Shown piece after piece: positions 47,835 to 55,000 of a DNA stretch of 64,000 nt. Every line of letters starts with the position of its first letter. The first letter of the stretch is position 1. Under the pieces are notes generated by a model, which saw nothing but the letters and a program-made list of their open reading frames with translations, was not told where the DNA came from and did not search any database. The DNA comes from JAXGQD01 sp040766665. GTDB taxonomy: Bacteria; Bacillota; Clostridia; Saccharofermentanales; Fastidiosipilaceae. Location of the stretch: positions 62,001 through 126,000 of the forward strand of contig JAXGQD010000007.1 of NCBI GenBank assembly GCA_040766665.1, given 5' to 3'. The translations under genes and the position numbers were made by a program.

Positions 47835-48667
47835 TGTTCACCTCCAAAAAGGAGCTGTATCGAGTCGTTTTCTCTTCCTGCTGTAGATTCGGCTCTTTTG
47901 TTGACTCCTGTGCATGGAATGATGATCGGGCACATTTCACGAAGACGTGAGTTGATGCGCTGTTTAGCTAAGTCGGTCACACTATCCATTTCTTCAATGC
48001 TGATATTTGTTGTGACAATCAAAGGACGCTCAGAGTTTAGGCGCTTTTCAACAATGTTAATGACTTGTTCCATGCCGTAGTCTGAAGTTCTTTCTGTGCC
48101 AAAATCATCAATAACTAAGAGATCGTATTGCATCAGCCTTGCGACATACCCACTCTTGTCCCATGTGCCTTGTATCTCGCTAAGGATTGTCGGCAAGCTA
48201 GTGACCCTGCTTGAAATTCCCTTGTTAATCAATGCGTTGGCTATAGAGCAAGCAAGGAAGGTTTTTCCTGTTCCAACATTGCCGGTGAAGATAATCCCAT
48301 AATTGTTGGAGTACATCTTTTTCCAGTTGGTAAGATACTGCCTTGCCATGATTGACGCTTCTGATCTAGGCTCGTTGTCGCTTTCAAAAGTGCACTTCTG
48401 AAACTTCTTGTCTCTGATTCCGTCTTCTCTTAGCTCTCTTACAAGCTGGTCAAAGCGTTCTTTCTTCTCCTGCTCTTTCCTAGCTTCTGCTTCAGCCCTT
48501 ATACAGGCGCAAGGTACAGGCATTTTTCTCATCTCATCAAGCATTAATATCCACTCTTGTCTTGGCTCATTGCATGTATTGCAATGCCTTATGCCGTTAA
48601 CATCATGTGTTGTCTCTTCCATGCCCTGAGAGGCTTGTACTGCCATTTGTTCAATAATGTCTATCAT
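47831..48667 (-). CDS. DnaC/DnaI-type helicase loader ATPase
   Basis: A 278-residue AAA+ protein: an N-terminal zinc-site (CNTCNEPR, CACI), Walker A FTGNVGTGKTFLAC, Walker B LLVIDDFGTE, and sensor text LIVTTNISIEEM. It loads the host replicative helicase on the phage origin. It follows the replication initiator gene with a 4-bp overlap. Confidence 0.9.
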   Translation of the reverse strand: MIDIIEQMAVQASQGMEETTHDVNGIRHCNTCNEPRQEWILMLDEMRKMPVPCACIRAEAEARKEQEKKERFDQLVRELREDGIRDKKFQKCTFESDNEPRSEASIMARQYLTNWKKMYSNNYGIIFTGNVGTGKTFLACSIANALINKGISSRVTSLPTILSEIQGTWDKSGYVARLMQYDLLVIDDFGTERTSDYGMEQVINIVEKRLNSERPLIVTTNISIEEMDSVTDLAKQRINSRLREMCPIIIPCTGVNKRAESTAGRENDSIQLLFGGEQ

Positions 48668-49452
48668 GCTTGTCGCTCCCTAAATTGTTTGATGAGCTCT
48701 GCCCTCTTTGCATCTTGAGAGGTGCTGTAATCCTTGTTAATCGTATTCACAGCTTTAATTGCCGGTCTTCCTCTGTCTTGCGTCCTAGCTAACCAGGAAT
48801 TGCAGAAGCTCTTGATCCCTTTTGCTGTTTTCTTTCTCTTTGGATTTGAATCAAGCCAACCAACCATCTTCCTAAGCTCTTGAAGAACATCAACTGCTGG
48901 ATATAGTCTTACCCACTCATCAAACATCTCTTGAGTAACATGCCAATAATCTCCATTGTTCAAAGGCAAGCTTTCAATTGGCGTTGAGCAACTTGTTTGC
49001 TCTGCGCTAATATCTTCTACTTCTACTTCTACTTCTCTTCTACTTCTCTTCTCTTCTAGCGGTAATTTTCCGAAAGTTTCAGAAATTTGCGGAAATTTGC
49101 GGGAATTTTCCGAAACCGTGTTTTCTGGCGGTGCTGGGTATAAATCTTTGATATATCGTATTTTTTGGTGCTCATGCCACTTAGGAAACATTAGGAACGG
49201 TTTATCGTTTACCTCGTAAATCTCTACCAATCCAATTGACGCCATTTTGTGCACAGCATTTTCGATATTCGCTATTGTTATTCCCTGCTTTGTCAAAAAA
49301 AGTTTTGATCTCAGAAATGATGACCTTGCATCAATTCTCCCGTTGTCGTCCACATTCAATATCAGCCTAAAAAAAACAGTCTCCTCAAAGGCGCTTAAGT
49401 GGTCTACTTTTTCGCTAGAACATACCGATTCTTTAATCATTCTGTCCGGCAC
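48664..49452 (-). CDS. phage replication initiator/organizer protein
   Basis: A 262-residue protein. The N-terminal winged-helix part (EKVDHLSAFEETVFFRLILN, GRIDARSSFLRSKLF, FLMFPKWHEHQKIRY) fits phage replisome organizers. The C-terminal part includes AKGIKSFCNSWLART, a DnaD-tail-like motif. A repetitive linker between them overlaps a candidate origin. Confidence 0.8.
   Translation of the reverse strand: MPDRMIKESVCSSEKVDHLSAFEETVFFRLILNVDDNGRIDARSSFLRSKLFLTKQGITIANIENAVHKMASIGLVEIYEVNDKPFLMFPKWHEHQKIRYIKDLYPAPPENTVSENSRKFPQISETFGKLPLEEKRSRREVEVEVEDISAEQTSCSTPIESLPLNNGDYWHVTQEMFDEWVRLYPAVDVLQELRKMVGWLDSNPKRKKTAKGIKSFCNSWLARTQDRGRPAIKAVNTINKDYSTSQDAKRAELIKQFRERQA
49008..49130. other. candidate phage replication origin inside the initiator gene
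   Basis: Between 49008 and 49055 a pure pyrimidine-rich tract repeats CTTCTACTTCT; 49066-49122 holds clustered AATTTTCCGAAA, AAATTTGCGGAAATTTGCGGG and another AATTTTCCGAAA, which look like iterons. Lambdoid origins lie inside the initiator gene in the same way. Confidence 0.45.
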
Positions 49453-49455
49453 TCT

Positions 49456-49761
49456 TTAACCGCCTTTCTCGATGTAGGCTAATGCCCCTATCGTGCTTTC
49501 TAGGTTTTTTTCTGACCTGCTTTGTTGTTCCGATAGAAATCGCTTGGCTTCTAATACCCCCTTGCTTCTTTCTTTAGAAGGCAGAAAATACCCTCTAACT
49601 TTGCTATTGCTTAAGATAGGCGGCTGAAGGTCTCTTGACCTGTATAGCTGAATTTCCTCTCTCACCGTTCTATCGTCAACCATTAATATTCGCGCTAACT
49701 CTTCTCTTGTTCTACTGTTTTCTTCACCTTGTCCAAGCAAGGATAAAATTCTGTTAATCAT
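49456..49761 (-). CDS. helix-turn-helix protein
   Basis: A 101-residue protein with an N-terminal HTH (SRTREELARILMVDDRTVREEI) of the winged type. It sits between two early genes with a 3-8 bp overlap. Likely a DNA-binding accessory to replication; function unknown. Confidence 0.6.
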   Translation of the reverse strand: MINRILSLLGQGEENSRTREELARILMVDDRTVREEIQLYRSRDLQPPILSNSKVRGYFLPSKERSKGVLEAKRFLSEQQSRSEKNLESTIGALAYIEKGG

Positions 49762-50098
49762 TCTTAGCTTGCCCCCATTCCCTGGCTATTTGATTTTCCA
49801 ATAGCCTTAGCTGAAGCTTTGTTGAATAGATATACTCAAGAGCCACGTCATAGTTAACAACCGCTATATCACGCTTTAGGCGGAGCATAGCCACCTCTTT
49901 TTGTCCTTTTACAACGTCGCCAATGATGGTTACGGGCATTCCTTTATCACGCTGAATAAGTATCTGTTTGGCTTGCTCTGTCTTATACTCGTGTTCCGCT
50001 TCTGCTTTGTTGACACCTGCTTTTTGGAGTGCCTTTACTGCAGTGCTTAGACTTTTTGACATTCTGGTAACTTCGTTTATTAAGTCGTAACTTTCCAT
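49754..50098 (-). CDS. hypothetical early phage protein
   Basis: A 114-residue helical protein (MESYDLINEVTRMSKSLSTA, VIGDVVKGQKEVAMLRLKRD). Proteins of this size and pattern occur next to ERF genes in Bacillota phages. No motif recognised. Confidence 0.6.
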   Translation of the reverse strand: MESYDLINEVTRMSKSLSTAVKALQKAGVNKAEAEHEYKTEQAKQILIQRDKGMPVTIIGDVVKGQKEVAMLRLKRDIAVVNYDVALEYIYSTKLQLRLLENQIAREWGQAKND

Positions 50099-50361
50099 TG
50101 TTCAGGCTCCAAGTAATTTGTTCCAAATACACTCATGAATAGATCGTGACCATATTCGGATTCAAACTTCATTTGATAAGATCGTCTGAGCTTTTCCCTC
50201 AGCGCTTTGTCTTTGTGTGCTTGTCGGTGACATCTGTTACAAAGCCTTATGACTAGCTTGTATTTGTCGGAGTGTTTTCGATTAGGTCCACCAAAAACAT
50301 GATGGACTTCTGTGCCTTGCCCTCCACACAAGGCACACGCTTTGAAGCTCTGATCAACCAT
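50080..50361 (-). CDS. HNH-like zinc protein (DUF968-like)
   Basis: A 93-residue protein from ATG at 50361 (GGAGG upstream; overlaps the ERF stop). MVDQSFKACALCGGQG, EVHHVFGGPNRK and IRLCNRCHRQAHKD form an HNH-type zinc site. Possibly a nuclease acting on recombination intermediates. Confidence 0.75.
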   Translation of the reverse strand: MVDQSFKACALCGGQGTEVHHVFGGPNRKHSDKYKLVIRLCNRCHRQAHKDKALREKLRRSYQMKFESEYGHDLFMSVFGTNYLEPEQWKVTT

Positions 50362-51031
50362 GCTCGTCCTCCATAGGGAACGGGAGCCTTGTCGGGTCGT
50401 AACCGTCAATGAAGTCTAGGATCATCTTTTCGTCATCAGGAAGCTGCCTAGCAGACTTAGCGCCCATCATTTCACACAGTTCCTGGAAACATGCTTTTGC
50501 ATCTTCCCCATGAATCTGCTGCGCGTAGGTCATTAGTTCTTTAAGTTTTTCGCCTGGAATGTAACCCTTTTTAACTTCTTTTTTTACAGGTTTAATGTCT
50601 TCATCACTGGCAATTTTGTCAGGGTCATCACCGGTCGGAATTGCAAAAGTTCTTAGTAGTAAGTATTTGTAGGCGTATGTTAAAGCCTTCCCAATACCTT
50701 TGTCCTGAGTGTCAACTCCTGTTCCGGCAGAAGAGATTACTTCGCTTTCTCCGGATTCAGGATCAACGATCTTATATGTGTTATTTACGGTCGTTAGCCG
50801 TTCTAGTCTTTCACCGTTCTTTCCAACAAAAGTCATGTCATCGCGCGTCATATTTATAGTGAGAGGAAGAATGATCAGGCCATGCTTTCTCATGGATTCG
50901 CCTACCATACTTGTTACTTTTTCTTCGGTGATGGCTTTATATGACTTGTTATATCCAGCATCGACCTTGTCGTCTTTTTGTAGATATGAAACGTCTTTCA
51001 TGACGTTAAGGATTTTTGTGTACAGTCCCAT
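50354..51031 (-). CDS. ERF family single-strand annealing protein
   Basis: A 225-residue recombinase: YKAITEEKVTSMVGESMRKH, SGESEVISSAGTGVDTQDKG and IGKALTYAYKYLLLRTFAIP with GDDPD are the ERF signature. It anneals ssDNA for recombination-based phage repair. A pair with Gp157 just upstream is usual. Confidence 0.92.
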   Translation of the reverse strand: MGLYTKILNVMKDVSYLQKDDKVDAGYNKSYKAITEEKVTSMVGESMRKHGLIILPLTINMTRDDMTFVGKNGERLERLTTVNNTYKIVDPESGESEVISSAGTGVDTQDKGIGKALTYAYKYLLLRTFAIPTGDDPDKIASDEDIKPVKKEVKKGYIPGEKLKELMTYAQQIHGEDAKACFQELCEMMGAKSARQLPDDEKMILDFIDGYDPTRLPFPMEDEHG

Positions 51032-51038
51032 AATTACC

Positions 51039-51527
51039 TCACTTAATAATCACTGAATGTCTGTCAACGAGCTCTGCGCCTTTGACTTCCTGACCAGACT
51101 TAAGCGCGGCAGCAATGGCTACCTTGTCTGCCTCGTCTGTTGTTTTGGTTCTGTGGTATTTTTCTGGAATTACTGATAAATCAAGGATGTTTACTGCTTG
51201 ACTTGTTTTAACCGATAGTTTCACCCTTGCTGTTTCTAATTTGCTGTTTCCGGATGCAAACATCACATCTGTCAGATAACTTTTAAGCCGCTCAATATGA
51301 TTCTCTTTTGCTTTTCTGCGGCTTGACAGATTGTCAATTTCTTCTTTAATTGCTTTTGATTCAGCCTCTAAGTTTTTTATGTAAGCAGCCACATTATCAG
51401 CCTTTGTAAGAAAATCACTGTTAAGTTGGATAAGCTGTTCTGCAACATCTTCTGCCAGTTCCCCTGTTTCAGGGTCCACTTGTTCTAGAAGGGATAGGAT
51501 TTCTGCGTTAATTTCATATAAATTCAT
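51039..51527 (-). CDS. Gp157 family (Siphovirus) protein
   Basis: A 162-residue protein with a long coiled coil and ANLSSRRKAKENHIERLKSY-like text (LSSRRKAKENHIERLKSYL). TVKTS-like end (KLSVKTSQAVNILDL). The family, first seen in S. thermophilus phages, always lies beside recombination genes; its role is not settled. Confidence 0.85.
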   Translation of the reverse strand: MNLYEINAEILSLLEQVDPETGELAEDVAEQLIQLNSDFLTKADNVAAYIKNLEAESKAIKEEIDNLSSRRKAKENHIERLKSYLTDVMFASGNSKLETARVKLSVKTSQAVNILDLSVIPEKYHRTKTTDEADKVAIAAALKSGQEVKGAELVDRHSVIIK

Positions 51528-51676
51528 TGCTTAGTCTCCAATTCCTTTTTCAACTTTGATACTTCCGCTGACTCTTTTAAATATTCGCCTGACCAAAAGT
51601 TCTTTTCATTGTTCGAAAGCCTTAACTGCTCTGAAAGCTTTACAATTATTTCGATTAACGTATCTTTATTTGTCAT
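51524..51676 (-). CDS. small hypothetical phage protein
   Basis: A 50-residue helical ORF (MTNKDTLIEIIVKLSEQLRL) from the ATG at 51676 with GGGGAA upstream. It overlaps Gp157 by 4 bp. No motif. Confidence 0.5.
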   Translation of the reverse strand: MTNKDTLIEIIVKLSEQLRLSNNEKNFWSGEYLKESAEVSKLKKELETKQ

Positions 51677-51867
51677 TTCTTTTTCCCCTTCTGCTCCGGT
51701 GCAAACTGCTCGTACCACGGCTCACACTGTTTATCGTTTTGTCTGATCCGCTTCTCTGTGTTTTTAAGTTCTTTCTGGCGATCTATTTCGGAAAGAAGAA
51801 GGAGGAAGAGAGTTGTTGCCAGCATCAGACCAATGACTAAAAGTCCTAATAATGCTCCTGGGGTCAT
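51673..51867 (-). CDS. small membrane protein of the early region
   Basis: A 64-residue protein from ATG at 51867 (GGAGGTAGC upstream) with one membrane segment (LLGLLVIGLMLATTLFLLLL) and a charged tail. Function unknown. Confidence 0.6.
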   Translation of the reverse strand: MTPGALLGLLVIGLMLATTLFLLLLSEIDRQKELKNTEKRIRQNDKQCEPWYEQFAPEQKGKKK

Positions 51868-52103
51868 GCTGCTACCTCCTCTGTAATGTCTGCGGGGAAA
51901 CAGATATGCAATTGATCGTATGGAATCTGTAAAAAGTCCATCACCGAGTACATTTGCGTTAGTGTCCACGGTTGTTTTCCGGCAAATCGTTGATTGATTG
52001 CTGATTCACTCAACTCGGTTGGTATACATAAATCTTTTTGGGTCATCGCATACTTGGCTAAAATGCTTCTTAAGTAGCGGTAAGTGTTTTTCCGTGTTAT
52101 CAT
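51864..52103 (-). CDS. Cro/CI-type helix-turn-helix protein
   Basis: A 79-residue protein from ATG at 52103 (AAAGG upstream): LRSILAKYAMTQKDLCIPTE, then SESAINQRFAG and LTQMYSVMDFLQI. An upstream ATG at 52163 overlaps the previous gene and is possible. It likely regulates early genes. Confidence 0.65.
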   Translation of the reverse strand: MITRKNTYRYLRSILAKYAMTQKDLCIPTELSESAINQRFAGKQPWTLTQMYSVMDFLQIPYDQLHICFPADITEEVAA

Positions 52104-52159
52104 TTGTCTATACCTTTCTGCTCGGTTTCCGAGCGATATGGCCACTGGTAGGACAGTGG

Positions 52160-52360
52160 TCATTTTTCTTTTAATTGGATTTCATATCCTAATGCGTTTA
52201 TTACTTTGAGAAGATTTCTTGCCGTAGGATTAAAGCTTGTCAGCCATCCTTCATAGATTCCTTTTTCTATACCAGCCTCCTTCCTCAACCTGTAAAAACT
52301 CCATCCTTTCTCGATGCGCTTATGTTCTAACGTCTGTAAAATATGCTCTAATGCACCCAT
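52160..52360 (-). CDS. XRE family DNA-binding protein
   Basis: A 66-residue HTH protein: RIEKGWSFYRLRKEAGIEKG, then YEGWLTSFNPTARNLLKVIN. First gene of the leftward replication block below the dyad at 52413. Possible early regulator. Confidence 0.65.
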   Translation of the reverse strand: MGALEHILQTLEHKRIEKGWSFYRLRKEAGIEKGIYEGWLTSFNPTARNLLKVINALGYEIQLKEK

Positions 52361-52412
52361 TAATAAGCCTTTCTAGAATGTTTGTTCTTCTTCATTAATC
52401 TGTTAGTAACAA

Positions 52413-52455
52413 CTACATCTTGTGTTTTGTAAAAATATTGCAACACAATATGTAG
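52413..52455. promoter_or_regulatory. large dyad, candidate operator
   Basis: CTACATCTTGTGTT (52413-52426) is matched by inverted AACACAATATGTAG (52442-52455), one mismatch in 14. It lies between the leftward XRE gene and a rightward promoter, so it may control both. Confidence 0.6.
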
Positions 52456-52463
52456 TTTTTCCC

Positions 52464-52492
52464 TTGCTTAGGTGTGCCAGCTCCCTTATAAT
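52464..52492 (+). promoter_or_regulatory. sigma70-type promoter for the 52537 ORF
   Basis: TTGCTT (52464-52469), a 17-base spacer and TATAAT (52487-52492), next to the dyad. Confidence 0.7.
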
Positions 52493-52536
52493 TCAGTTAA
52501 TCCAACCGGTAGGAATTCTAAAGAAAGGAGTTTTTT

Positions 52537-52764
52537 ATGAGACGTTATGGGAACCCTTACAATGGGAAACGCTATTTGCTGAACACCAACACAAATGAGT
52601 TACATGATTTAGACAATGAAAAAACCGAATGTAAAATTGATCAAATCTTAACTTGGCACATAAAAATGTTTGACTATTTAAGTGATGGTTTAGAATATCA
52701 ACGACAGACGGCTGGTTATTCAAACGGTTGTTACTGGTGTTTGCCTGCGTACCATTCCAAGTAA
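52537..52764 (+). CDS. small hypothetical protein, rightward
   Basis: A 75-residue ORF with AAAGGAG upstream and its own promoter, reading MRRYGNPYNGKRYLLNTNTN. It runs against the leftward early genes, its 3' end meeting that of the next ORF with 4 bp between. Tyr and Asn rich; no motif. Its antisense run could affect early transcription. Confidence 0.6.
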   Translation: MRRYGNPYNGKRYLLNTNTNELHDLDNEKTECKIDQILTWHIKMFDYLSDGLEYQRQTAGYSNGCYWCLPAYHSK

Positions 52765-52768
52765 AATC

Positions 52769-52879
52769 TATGTTTTTGAGTTGTCATCGTTCTTTCCTTC
52801 AAGGGCGGTGGCGATTCTATTTAACTGAACACATGCCTCGATAAGTTGGTGGTATATTTCTGATAGAACTTCTTTCATG
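52769..52879 (-). CDS. tiny hypothetical protein below cro
   Basis: A 36-residue ORF, MKEVLSEIYHQLIEACVQLN..., with a strong AGGAGGAGAG upstream. It is the first gene after the Cro-like gene on the leftward transcript. Confidence 0.5.
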
Positions 52880-52965
52880 TCTCTCTCCTCCTTTCCTGAT
52901 ATCCGTTCGTCTATGCGCTTTAAGCGTGGATTTAGTGGATGGCCGCTATCATTTGCCGCATTTGC

Positions 52966-53154
52966 TTATTCATTGATAAGATCGTCTACTGTCACCCCCA
53001 AGAACGAAGCAATCTGCTTCATGTTGCCTAGCCCGGGGCGGCTTTTACCTGTTTTCCATCCAGACAGAACGGATTGACTGATGCCTGTTTCTTTTGCTAC
53101 TTGATAGTTTGTGTAGCCTTTGGCATCCCTAATCCGTTCATACTTTTCGTACAT
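52966..53154 (-). CDS. Cro-like XRE repressor
   Basis: A 62-residue HTH protein: MYEKYERIRDAKGYTNYQVAKET, given by its first residues, then GISQSVLSGWKTGKSRPG and FLGVTVDDLI. It is divergent from CI and similar to it, as expected for a Cro. The promoter region between them holds shared operators. Confidence 0.82.
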   Translation of the reverse strand: MYEKYERIRDAKGYTNYQVAKETGISQSVLSGWKTGKSRPGLGNMKQIASFLGVTVDDLINE

Positions 53155-53242
53155 AAATTCACCTCATTTTACTTGCATTATGAGAAGTATTGTGCTATAA
53201 GAAACTTGTTGATGTTTTCCTTTGGGCAACTGCTTCTCTATT

Positions 53243-53303
53243 GAAAGTATACTTTCCGTTTGAAAAGTAGTCAAGCCCCTTTATACTTCTTTTATAAGAA
53301 GTA
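53243..53303. promoter_or_regulatory. lysogeny switch: overlapping divergent promoters and operators
   Basis: Leftward: TTGACT (53269-53274), 17-base spacer, TATACT (53246-53251). Rightward: TTGAAA (53260-53265), 16-base spacer, TATACT (53282-53287). A perfect palindrome GAAAGTATACTTTC (53243-53256) covers the leftward -10, and TACTTCTTTTATAAGAAGTA (53284-53303) covers the rightward -10. Repressor bound at each could silence cro or its own gene. Confidence 0.75.
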
Positions 53304-53328
53304 ATTTATTTGTAATAAAGAGGGCACT

Positions 53329-53709
53329 ATGAATGAATCTTCGTACGATAATTACCTCAAAGTGTTAAATCGTCTGGGGTTAACAAATTATCGCGTTTCA
53401 AAAGATACCGGAGTTTCTCAAAGTGTATTTTCAAAATGGAAATCAGGATTTGGAGTTCCGGGCACAAGCTCATTGCAAAAGATAGCTGAATACCTAGGAG
53501 TTTCAGTTGATTATTTACTTGGGAATGAAGCAGAAGATGGAGATAGTGCTCCAGTAAGCTCAACTAGAAAATTTGTACTTGACCAAGTAAATAGTGCTAC
53601 CGATAAAGAACTTAAGGACATAAGCAAGTACATTGCTGCCCCTCCAGAAAAAAGAAAACAGATCGATAAGATCTTAAAGATATTAGACCAAGAAGAACAG
53701 TTAAATTAG
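53329..53709 (+). CDS. CI-type repressor without a peptidase domain
   Basis: A 126-residue protein: XRE HTH (GLTNYRVSKDTGVSQSVFSK, YLGVSVDYLLG), then about 55 helical residues ending KQIDKILKILDQEEQLN. There is no S24 self-cleavage domain, so RecA-driven autocleavage is not expected. Inactivation is therefore likely to need the ImmA-type protease encoded next. Confidence 0.85.
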   Translation: MNESSYDNYLKVLNRLGLTNYRVSKDTGVSQSVFSKWKSGFGVPGTSSLQKIAEYLGVSVDYLLGNEAEDGDSAPVSSTRKFVLDQVNSATDKELKDISKYIAAPPEKRKQIDKILKILDQEEQLN

Positions 53710-53769
53710 GATTGAAAAAGAACAAACGTTCTGCTATGCTTTCGCTACCAATAGTAATGGAGGCAGAAC

Positions 53770-54459
53770 ATGAAGGACCTGGCAGGATTCGCGCGCGACA
53801 ACAATGTAAGAGTTCGATACACCACGCTAGATCCAGGAGTAAGGGGGTTAGCAACTAAGACTGCTGATGGCTACTTAATTCTTCTCTCTCGGAGCCTATC
53901 AAAAGCACAGGCAAAAGTTACCACACGCCATGAGGTTTGGCACATTGCGCTGGGGCATCTCGATGAACGCTCTGAAATAAGCGACGAAGAAAAGGAACGG
54001 GAAGTTCAGAAGCGCATGATTGAAGAATCAAAGGCACTGGTTCCAGAAAAGAGAGAACTAATCGCGAAAGCACTTGCGGAGGTGGCACTCCCCTCAAAAA
54101 TCGAGAATTCAGCTTACCAGTTTATTCCCTTTAGGGTGGCGGGGGTATCATTCAAATCAGGCAATACACCAAGGCAAGAATACCTTCATAAAATCAAATA
54201 TCATGAGGAACCTTTTGACGGGAACCTAGAGATTAATCTCGAGCAATACGATTACCAAGGCGAGCCCGCTTTAGCAGTCGTTGTAAATAAAAGGATTATC
54301 GGAAACGTGCCGCGGCAGTTAGTACAGTATTTGGTAGAAAACAACAGCCGAATTTTGGGAACAAAGAGCCTTCACGTGTATGGTGGTAATGACGGAAAGC
54401 ACTATGGTTGTGAAGTAACGCTAGTATTGAGTGTAAAGGAGCAAAAATGGGATTTCTAG
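53770..54459 (+). CDS. ImmA/IrrE-type metalloprotease fused to a HIRAN domain
   Basis: A 229-residue protein with GGAGG upstream. The N-terminal part has the zinc motif HEVWH in TTRHEVWHIALGHL (residues about 55-68), as in ImmA/IrrE proteases that cleave CI-type repressors; a Glu-rich helix (EKEREVQKR) follows as a possible third ligand. From about residue 118, FRVAGVSFKSGNTPRQEYLH, YDYQGEPALAVVV and IIGNVPRQLVQYLV form a HIRAN domain, known in Rad5/HLTF for binding 3' DNA ends. The next gene overlaps it by 13 bp. Confidence 0.8.
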   Translation: MKDLAGFARDNNVRVRYTTLDPGVRGLATKTADGYLILLSRSLSKAQAKVTTRHEVWHIALGHLDERSEISDEEKEREVQKRMIEESKALVPEKRELIAKALAEVALPSKIENSAYQFIPFRVAGVSFKSGNTPRQEYLHKIKYHEEPFDGNLEINLEQYDYQGEPALAVVVNKRIIGNVPRQLVQYLVENNSRILGTKSLHVYGGNDGKHYGCEVTLVLSVKEQKWDF

Positions 54460-54893
54460 ATAAACTATTCAAGAAGACTCCTGAACAAATTGAGTTCAAT
54501 CGCAAAGTCAAAGAACATCAGAAAAATATAGCTGTTGAATGGAAACGATCCGAAACTTCCTCTGTCCAAGTCACACGCCAAGCAGGGACCAGACAGCTCC
54601 ACTCCTACGTAGCCGGAACAAGGTTTAATAATGAGGACGGAACAAGCAGACAGCGCATTATTAACCGTCTTTCTCCAGGTGATGAGCTCAGAATGATTCC
54701 ATATCTTTATCAAGGCGAAACCGCAATCTATATGGTTTCGGACTTCGGTACAGTGGGCAATCTTCCGAAAGACTTAGCTGAAGAGTTCACGTATAAGCTC
54801 CAGAGAGGGCAAGTGCACTCTGTTGTGATAGATAGAATCACAGAAAAAGAAGGCATTAACTATTTAGATATAGTCATTAATATAAACAACTAA
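54447..54893 (+). CDS. stand-alone HIRAN-like domain protein
   Basis: A 148-residue protein with AAAGGAG upstream. After a short helical N-terminus, HSYVAGTRFNNEDGTSRQRI, GDELRMIPYLYQGETAIYMV and FGTVGNLPKDLAEEFTYKL follow the HIRAN pattern seen in the previous protein. The similarity suggests duplication. A soluble DNA-end or nucleotide-binding partner of the ImmA fusion is an inference. Confidence 0.7.
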   Translation: MGFLDKLFKKTPEQIEFNRKVKEHQKNIAVEWKRSETSSVQVTRQAGTRQLHSYVAGTRFNNEDGTSRQRIINRLSPGDELRMIPYLYQGETAIYMVSDFGTVGNLPKDLAEEFTYKLQRGQVHSVVIDRITEKEGINYLDIVININN

Positions 54894-54943
54894 AAAAAGA
54901 CCGTCTCCCCTCACCTGCTAAAACGATGGGAAACGGTCATTCT
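54891..54943. terminator. terminator between the HIRAN gene and integrase
   Basis: GACCGTCTCCC and GGGAAACGGTC form a long stem. The flank is seven A residues on the left, which makes a good T-tail on the minus strand; on the plus strand the tail is weaker (ATTCTAAT). Confidence 0.6.
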
Positions 54944-55000
54944 AATCGGCCCGGAGGCTCTGTCATATTATAGCAGACCTCCTATATTGGAGGTACTTTT

